Below the pieces are notes generated by a model. It ran no database searches. It was not told where the DNA came from and saw only the letters and a list, made by a program, of their open reading frames with translations. Source: Clostridia bacterium (lineage in GTDB: Bacteria > Bacillota > Clostridia > Lachnospirales > Lachnospiraceae). From it: 64,000 bases of DNA. Of this stretch, positions 59,044 to 64,000 are shown in pieces. A program made the position numbers and the translations under genes. The first letter of the stretch is position 1. Each line of letters starts with the position of its first letter. The stretch lies in the NCBI GenBank assembly GCA_910574475.1, contig CAJTAT010000005.1:248001-312000 (forward strand). The letters are read 5' to 3'.

Positions 59044-60386
59044 TAAAGCCATATTTCCCTGGTTCCAAACTGGTTATCCTGGATGATGATCCCACAGGCG
59101 TTCAGACGGTCCACGATGTTTTTGTCTATACGGATTGGAGCCTTGAGAGTATTCGAAAGGGCTTTAAAAGCCCGGAAGCCTTATTTTTTATATTGACCAA
59201 CTCCAGAAGCTTTACAGAAGAACAGACTGAGGCTGTCCACAGAGAGATAGCTTTGCGAATATGGCAGGTTTCTCAGGAAACAGGAATCCCATTTCTTCTT
59301 GTGAGCCGCAGTGATTCCACTCTGCGGGGACACTACCCTCTGGAGACAGAGACTTTGCGTCAAACTTTGGAGGGTTTGGGAGCGCCTCCTTTTGACGGAG
59401 AAATTCTCTGCCCGTTTTTCCTGGAAGGAGGACGGCTGACTATTGACAATATTCATTATGTCAAATATGGGGAACGGTTGGTTCCCGCCGCAGAGACGGA
59501 ATTTGCCAGAGATAAAACCTTTGGATACACATCGTCAGATATGCGTTGTTACATAGAGGAAAAGACAAAAGGGCAGTATCCGGCTCATGAGGTGATCTGC
59601 ATTTCTCTGGAAATGCTCCGTTCAGGAGATATTTCTAAAATCGAACAGTGCCTGCTCCAGGCGGAGGGCTTTCAGAAAATCATTGTCAATGCAGAGCAGT
59701 ATTCAGATCTGGAGCCTTTCTGCCAAGCTCTTGCTTTGGCGGCAGGCAAGGGAAAGCACTATCTCTTTCGAACGGCTGCTTCCATAGTGAAGGTTCTGGG
59801 AGGCGTTACGGACAGAGAGCTTCTTTCAAAGGAAGAGATGAAATGTGGGGAAGGCGCCGGGCTGGTAATCGTGGGCTCTCACACAGCAAAATCCACAGCT
59901 CAGCTTGAGGAGCTTCTTACCCTTTCTTGCGTACAGGCTATCCCTTTTCAGTCAGATTTGATCCTGGAAGGGGAAGAGGTATTTCAGAAAGAGATCTTTC
60001 GGGTGAGAAAAGCCTGTGAGGAGGTCATAAGGTGTGCAAAGACTGCTGTAGTCTATACCAGCCGTACTCTGTTAGTACAGGAGGGAGATACAAAGGAAAG
60101 TGCATTGCTGCGCTCTGTGGGTATCTCCGGCGGATTACAGGATCTAGTAAAAGGCCTTGAAGTAACTCCAGCTTTCCTCATTGCTAAAGGAGGAATCACG
60201 TCCAGCGATATAGCAGTAAAGGCATTGAATGTCCGTCATGCCCTTGTACTGGGTCAGGTAAAGCCGGGAATTCCCGTGTGGAGAACGGATGAAGAAAGCC
60301 TGTTTCCTGGAATCCCCTATGTGATTTTCCCTGGAAATGTGGGAGAGATAGAGACATTGCGGGAGATTGTAGAGCTCCTAGTCTGA
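59040..60386 (+). CDS. Four-carbon acid sugar kinase family protein (DUF1537)
   Basis: ATP-dependent kinase of four-carbon sugar acids such as threonate and erythronate (OtnK/DtnK group). The 448 residues include the N-terminal substrate domain KLVILDDDPTGVQTVHDV and SRSDSTLRGHYPLETETL, and the C-terminal nucleotide domain VIVGSHTAKSTAQLEEL, AKGGITSSDIAVKALNV and PGNVGEIETLREIV. Usual partners (PdxA2-type dehydrogenase, aldolase, OtnI isomerase) are absent; the only partner is the coupled racemase-like gene. A terminator follows at 60397. Confidence 0.9.
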   Translation: MIKPYFPGSKLVILDDDPTGVQTVHDVFVYTDWSLESIRKGFKSPEALFFILTNSRSFTEEQTEAVHREIALRIWQVSQETGIPFLLVSRSDSTLRGHYPLETETLRQTLEGLGAPPFDGEILCPFFLEGGRLTIDNIHYVKYGERLVPAAETEFARDKTFGYTSSDMRCYIEEKTKGQYPAHEVICISLEMLRSGDISKIEQCLLQAEGFQKIIVNAEQYSDLEPFCQALALAAGKGKHYLFRTAASIVKVLGGVTDRELLSKEEMKCGEGAGLVIVGSHTAKSTAQLEELLTLSCVQAIPFQSDLILEGEEVFQKEIFRVRKACEEVIRCAKTAVVYTSRTLLVQEGDTKESALLRSVGISGGLQDLVKGLEVTPAFLIAKGGITSSDIAVKALNVRHALVLGQVKPGIPVWRTDEESLFPGIPYVIFPGNVGEIETLREIVELLV

Positions 60387-60396
60387 GGACAATAAG

Positions 60397-60430
60397 CCGC
60401 AGAGGCATCATAACCTCTGCGGTATTTTGA
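60397..60430 (+). terminator. Terminator after the sugar-acid kinase
   Basis: CCGCAGAGG (60397-60405) pairs perfectly with CCTCTGCGG (60414-60422) around an 8-base loop, followed by TATTTTG. It is GC-rich and strong although the T tract is interrupted. Confidence 0.8.
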
Positions 60431-60441
60431 TGAAAAAACTA

Positions 60442-60470
60442 TTGTAATCCATCCCAAAATCGGATACACT
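60442..60470 (+). promoter_or_regulatory. Promoter of the comEA-like gene
   Basis: TTGTAA (60442-60447), 17-bp spacer, TACACT (60465-60470), 55 bp before the start at 60525. It probably also serves the response regulator, kinase and GerMN lipoprotein genes, which follow with short gaps. Confidence 0.5.
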
Positions 60471-60524
60471 TGAAGTAGTCTGTATCAGAGGGGTCCCCAA
60501 GTCTAAAGAAAGGACAAGGGGAAT

Positions 60525-61127
60525 ATGAAAAGGATAAAAGGTAAAGTGTGGCTTTTGATGGCCATGGCAGTATTGCTGTGTGCATCCTGCAGACAGCCTG
60601 CCAGACTCTATGACAGCAGCCCGAAGGAGGATATGCAAGAATCCGCAGTTTCAGGGCAGGAGAATACAGAAGAGGAAATGAAAGAAGCGCAAGAGGAAGA
60701 GATTCCCCAGGTTATCTGTGTCTATGTCTGTGGAGAAGTACAAAATCCGGGTATCTATGAGTTGCCGGAGGAGGCGAGGATTGCAGATGCTCTTAAGGCA
60801 GCAGGTGGAATGACAGAGCAGGCGGCTTCGACCTGGCTGAATCTGGCAGAACATATGACAGACGGTCAGAAAATTCTCGTTCCATCGACAGAAGAGGCGG
60901 AAGTACTTGTAGAGACACAGACAGCGCAGGAAAGCGGCCTGGTGAATTTGAATACAGCCACTATGGAGCAACTCATGACACTGACTGGAATCGGTGAGTC
61001 AAAGGCAAAAGATATTCTCTCTTACAGGGAGGCACATGGAAGTTTTTCTAAGACAGAAGAGCTCATGGAGATTCCCGGGATTAAGGAGGGCGTTTTTCAA
61101 AAAATAAAGGATCAAATTACAGTATAG
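60525..61127 (+). CDS. comEA: ComEA-like DNA-binding protein (SLBB + helix-hairpin-helix)
   Basis: A 200-residue exported protein. The N-terminus is hydrophobic with CASC at about 19-22, which may be lipidated although the -3 residue is atypical. An acidic linker leads to an SLBB domain (VYVCGEVQNPGIYELPEEARIADAL, about 66-125) and a helix-hairpin-helix pair (GLVNLNTATMEQLMTLTGIGESKAKDILSYRE and ELMEIPGIKEGVF, 138-200). ComEA binds DNA outside the membrane during uptake. No comEC or comEB follows here; a two-component system does. Confidence 0.85.
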   Translation: MKRIKGKVWLLMAMAVLLCASCRQPARLYDSSPKEDMQESAVSGQENTEEEMKEAQEEEIPQVICVYVCGEVQNPGIYELPEEARIADALKAAGGMTEQAASTWLNLAEHMTDGQKILVPSTEEAEVLVETQTAQESGLVNLNTATMEQLMTLTGIGESKAKDILSYREAHGSFSKTEELMEIPGIKEGVFQKIKDQITV

Positions 61128-61142
61128 GGTAGGGAAAATCAA

Positions 61143-61829
61143 ATGGGAAAAAGGGTATTGGTTGTTGACGATGAAAAACTGATCGTAAAAGGACTTCGTT
61201 TTAGTCTGGAACAGGATGGAATGGAAGTGGATTGCGCTTACGATGGAGAAGAAGCACTGGAGTACGCGAAGAGTAAAGAGTACGATATTGTACTTTTGGA
61301 TATTATGCTGCCTAAATTAGACGGGTATGAGGTGTGTCAGCAGATTCGTGAATTTTCCAACATGCCCATAGTAATGTTGACGGCAAAAGGCGATGATATG
61401 GACAAGATTCTTGGATTGGAGTATGGGGCAGATGACTATATTACAAAGCCTTTTAATATACTTGAGATCAAAGCCAGAATCAAAGCGATCATGCGCCGGA
61501 CAGGCCGGCCGGAAAAGGGACAGGCAAGTAAGACGGTGGAAGCTGCCGAGATGAAGATGGATCTGGAAGGGCGTCGTCTGTTCATTTCCGGGAAGGAGAT
61601 CAATCTGACAGCCAAAGAGTTTGACCTTTTGGAATTGATGGCTCTGAATCCAGGTAAGGTATACAGCCGAGAGAACTTGTTGAATACTGTCTGGGGGTAT
61701 GAGTATCCAGGAGATGTGCGTACGGTAGATGTGCATATCCGTCGCTTGCGTGAAAAGATTGAGACAAATCCAAGTGAACCAAAGTATGTTCATACAAAGT
61801 GGGGAGTGGGCTATTATTTCCAAGCATAG
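61143..61829 (+). CDS. OmpR/PhoB-family response regulator
   Basis: A 228-residue regulator. The receiver has the acidic pocket VVDDE (8-12), the phosphorylated D53 in VLLDIMLPKLDG, then LTAKGDD and the lysine in YITKPFN. The C-terminal winged helix has INLTAKEFDLLELMALNPGKVYSRENLL and DVRTVDVHIRRLREKIE. It starts 15 bp after the comEA-like gene. Regulators of this class bind direct repeats at 11-bp pitch, so it is one candidate for the array at 53203, without direct evidence. Confidence 0.93.
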   Translation: MGKRVLVVDDEKLIVKGLRFSLEQDGMEVDCAYDGEEALEYAKSKEYDIVLLDIMLPKLDGYEVCQQIREFSNMPIVMLTAKGDDMDKILGLEYGADDYITKPFNILEIKARIKAIMRRTGRPEKGQASKTVEAAEMKMDLEGRRLFISGKEINLTAKEFDLLELMALNPGKVYSRENLLNTVWGYEYPGDVRTVDVHIRRLREKIETNPSEPKYVHTKWGVGYYFQA

Positions 61830-63243
61830 AGTTCTTGTTACGTATTTGAAAAGTTTAAAATTTCGGATTTTGCTTGTTCTGGTGTTGCTTAGCTGGATTC
61901 CCATGCTCCTGATTGCAAGCAGTATCCTTGGAACACATCAGGAGCGGGCACTGAAGGCACGGGAGACGGAAGTTCAGAACCAGTGCCGGATTCTTGCGAA
62001 TCAGTTGGTGAGCTATAATTATCTGCGGGATCCTTCGTCGGAACCTATCAATGTGGAGCTGACACAGATTTCCAACCTGTATGACGGGCGTATTATTATC
62101 ATCGATCAAAATTTTCGAGTGATTAAGGATACCTATGGTCTGATTGATAATAAGCTGGTAGTGTCAGAGGAAGTGATTCTTTGCTTTAAAGGGGAGACAT
62201 CCACCCAGTTATCCAACAACCGGTTTATTGAGATGACGGTTCCTGTTCAGGAAGCTAATTCACAAAAAGTGATAGGCGTGATCTTGATCAGCGTATCCAC
62301 AGATAGTATTCGAAATGACGTTGACATTCTGATGGGGAATTCCCTGCGTTTTCTTCTGGTGTATGGGATTCTGGTTCTGATGCTGGCCGTTTTCCTGTCA
62401 CATCTTTTGGCAAGGCCTGTAAAGCGCATTGTGCTGGCTCTGCAAAATATTGCGGAAGGCCATTCGGATGAAGATCTGGATGTAAAAACCTATACAGAGA
62501 CTGCGAGAATTTCAGAAGAATTTAATAAAATTATCACTCAGATGCGAGTGTTAGATCAATCCCGTCAGGAATTTGTCTCTAATGTGTCCCATGAGCTAAA
62601 GACGCCCATAACCTCTATGAAGGTGCTGGCAGATTCCCTGTTGGTGCAGGAAGAAGTTCCCGTTGAACTTTATCAGGAGTTTATGAGGGATATTGCAGAT
62701 GAGATTGAGCGGGAGAACAAGATTATTACAGACCTTCTGGCACTTGTAAAAATGGACAAGAAGGCGGCTACTCTGAATATTGAACCTGTGGATATCAATG
62801 ATTTGCTGGAATTGATTTTAAAACGCTTGAGGCCTATTGCATCAAAGAAAAATATTGAGATGGTGTTAGAAAGCTTCCGTCCTGTGACTGCTGAGGTGGA
62901 TGAGGGAAGACTGACTCTGGCGTTTACGAACCTGGTGGAGAACGCTATCAAGTATAATAAGGAAAATGGATGGGTTCATATTTCTCTGGATGCGGATCAT
63001 AAGTTTTTCTATATTAAGGTGATGGATTCTGGTATCGGTATTCCAGAGGAAGCCATGGACTATATTTTTGAGCGGTTTTACCGTGTAGACAAATCTCATT
63101 CCAATGAAATCGACGGTACGGGTCTGGGTCTGGCTATTACCAGAAGTGCAGTTCTGGTACATAAAGGCGCAATCAAAGTATCCAGTCAGGTGGGAGAGGG
63201 CACGACATTTTCTCTGCGGATCCCACTTATTTATATCGCATAA
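61786..63243 (+). CDS. Membrane sensor histidine kinase
   Basis: Partner of the response regulator. It has a transmembrane helix (LKFRILLVLVLLSWIPMLLIA), an extracytoplasmic sensor of about 150 residues, a second helix (LVYGILVLMLAVFLSHLL), a HAMP linker, the phospho-acceptor helix FVSNVSHELKTPITSM (His codon at 62590) and an ATPase domain with NLVENAIKYN, DSGIGIPEE and GTGLGLAI. The start is uncertain: ATG 61786 overlaps the regulator gene by 44 bp without a clear ribosome site; TTG 61846, just before KSLKFRI, is the alternative. Confidence 0.9.
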   Translation: MFIQSGEWAIISKHRVLVTYLKSLKFRILLVLVLLSWIPMLLIASSILGTHQERALKARETEVQNQCRILANQLVSYNYLRDPSSEPINVELTQISNLYDGRIIIIDQNFRVIKDTYGLIDNKLVVSEEVILCFKGETSTQLSNNRFIEMTVPVQEANSQKVIGVILISVSTDSIRNDVDILMGNSLRFLLVYGILVLMLAVFLSHLLARPVKRIVLALQNIAEGHSDEDLDVKTYTETARISEEFNKIITQMRVLDQSRQEFVSNVSHELKTPITSMKVLADSLLVQEEVPVELYQEFMRDIADEIERENKIITDLLALVKMDKKAATLNIEPVDINDLLELILKRLRPIASKKNIEMVLESFRPVTAEVDEGRLTLAFTNLVENAIKYNKENGWVHISLDADHKFFYIKVMDSGIGIPEEAMDYIFERFYRVDKSHSNEIDGTGLGLAITRSAVLVHKGAIKVSSQVGEGTTFSLRIPLIYIA

Positions 63244-63282
63244 ATTTGAGAGGTGTTATGTTTAGAAAGGCGGAGGTGCCTT

Positions 63283-64000
63283 ATGAAATGGTATCAAAAG
63301 AGTTATGTCTGTGGAATCATGGCTCTACTGCTTCTTTTGTGTCTGACTGGCTGTCAGAAAAAAGAGGAACCGCAAGTGGAATCAGACTATCTGCTCTACT
63401 ATATTAATAAAGAAGAGACATCTGTGGTGACAGAAGACTATGAGCCTCAGGGAGAGACAGCGGATGAACTTGTAGGTGAATTTATCGGATTATTGCAGAA
63501 AAGCCCAGCGGATGCAAATAAACGGGCGGCAATTCCTCAGAATGTAACCATTCTGAGTTACAGCCTGGATAAAGGGCAGCTCTTACTGAATTTTGACAGT
63601 ACCTATTTGGGAATGGACAAAATATATGAGATTCTATGTCGGTCTGCCATTGTGCGGACTCTGTGCCAGATCCCGGAGGTAGAGTATGTATCTTTTCAGA
63701 TTGGAAATAATCCGTTGTTGGACTCTAATGAGACGCCTGTAGGCCCTCTGAGTGCAGAGAGCTTTGTGGAAAATATGGGAGATGAGATCAACACCTATAC
63801 AGTGACAACTCTGAAGCTGTATTTTGCCAATGCCACAGGAGATAAGCTTGTAAATGAGCAGGTGGATATTCGCTACAGCAGCAACATGTCAGTGGAAAAG
63901 CTGGTAGTGGAGCAGTTGATCCGGGGACCCATTACGGAAGATGCTTACCCTGCGATTCCATCAGAGACTAAGATTGTCAGCGTGTCTACAAAAGATGGGA
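63283..64000 (+). CDS. GerMN-domain lipoprotein, 3' end outside window
   Basis: Opens at ATG 63283 after aggcggaggtgcc and runs past the window end (239 codons seen). The lipoprotein signal is MKWYQKSYVCGIMALLLLLC followed by LTGCQKKE. Two GerMN-like units are visible: NVTILSYSLDKGQLLLNFDSTYL (first) and TTLKLYFANATGDKLVNEQ followed by EKLVVEQLIRGPI (second). GerMN lipoproteins occur in sporulation and germination (GerM) and next to envelope two-component systems, as here. It may act as a sensor partner of the kinase. Confidence 0.8.
   Translation, partial: MKWYQKSYVCGIMALLLLLCLTGCQKKEEPQVESDYLLYYINKEETSVVTEDYEPQGETADELVGEFIGLLQKSPADANKRAAIPQNVTILSYSLDKGQLLLNFDSTYLGMDKIYEILCRSAIVRTLCQIPEVEYVSFQIGNNPLLDSNETPVGPLSAESFVENMGDEINTYTVTTLKLYFANATGDKLVNEQVDIRYSSNMSVEKLVVEQLIRGPITEDAYPAIPSETKIVSVSTKDG

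Noticed and set aside
1-64000. tRNA, rRNA, insertion sequences, prophage or origin
   Set aside because: No cloverleaf-like sequence, transposase, integrase or DnaA-box cluster was found on reading both strands; small cases could be missed without a tool.

Overview
The window looks like chromosomal DNA of a low-to-moderate GC Firmicute, most likely a gut Lachnospiraceae (Blautia/Ruminococcus/Dorea-like). This rests on AddAB instead of RecBCD, FabK in an acp-fabK-D-G-F-accB-fabZ-accC-D-A operon, AGGAGG ribosome binding sites, ABC rather than PTS sugar uptake, PDDEXK_9-type AAA proteins and GerMN lipoproteins. No rRNA, tRNA, CRISPR array, insertion sequence or prophage was recognised. The assignment comes from gene content read by eye, not from a database search.

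Layout. 1-8.9 kb: housekeeping genes (ligA cut by the window edge, glgB, mscS, a purine permease behind a highly structured leader, a decayed mscL, a metallo-beta-lactamase-fold protein, rnhA, a HAD phosphatase). 8.9-16.1 kb: a small ORF and addB-addA. 16.1-22.2 kb: an AraC regulator divergent from a cupin, a UroD/MtaA-family protein and an Rbs-type ABC importer. 22.3-25.3 kb: beta-carbonic anhydrase, an unassigned protein with a possible Cys/His dyad, and an ABC-class ATPase. 25.4-29.0 kb: argC, a GNAT, argJ, an ACT protein. 29.1-38.8 kb: a complete elongation/malonyl-CoA FAS-II operon ending in an acyl-CoA synthetase. 38.9-41.7 kb: a multi-PAS regulator with a SARP-type winged helix, and a GNAT. 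41.7-48.5 kb: a LacI regulator with two matched operators, an ABC importer and a GH32 beta-fructosidase (fructan/sucrose use). 48.6-53.8 kb: an AAA/PD-(D/E)XK protein, then leftward a VIT/vWA surface protein translationally coupled to an exosortase, and a radical-SAM pseudogene. 53.9-64 kb: Spx/ArsC-like protein, argB-argD, an orphan solute-binding protein, a YdcZ transporter, a racemase-like/four-carbon acid sugar kinase pair, a ComEA-like protein, a two-component system and a GerMN lipoprotein cut by the window end.

The most unusual material is (1) the exosortase-VIT/vWA pair, an apparently dedicated one-substrate protein-sorting system in a Gram-positive; (2) two promoter-proximal arrays of 11-bp-period direct repeats, one in front of the fatty-acid operon in SARP-like geometry (last heptamer 8 bp from TATAAT) with a PAS-SARP-like regulator just downstream of that operon, the other in front of the exosortase locus; (3) an 83-nt extended hairpin between promoter and start of the purine permease; and (4) two genes (mscL, a radical-SAM gene) caught mid-decay by internal deletions, with both ends still recognisable.
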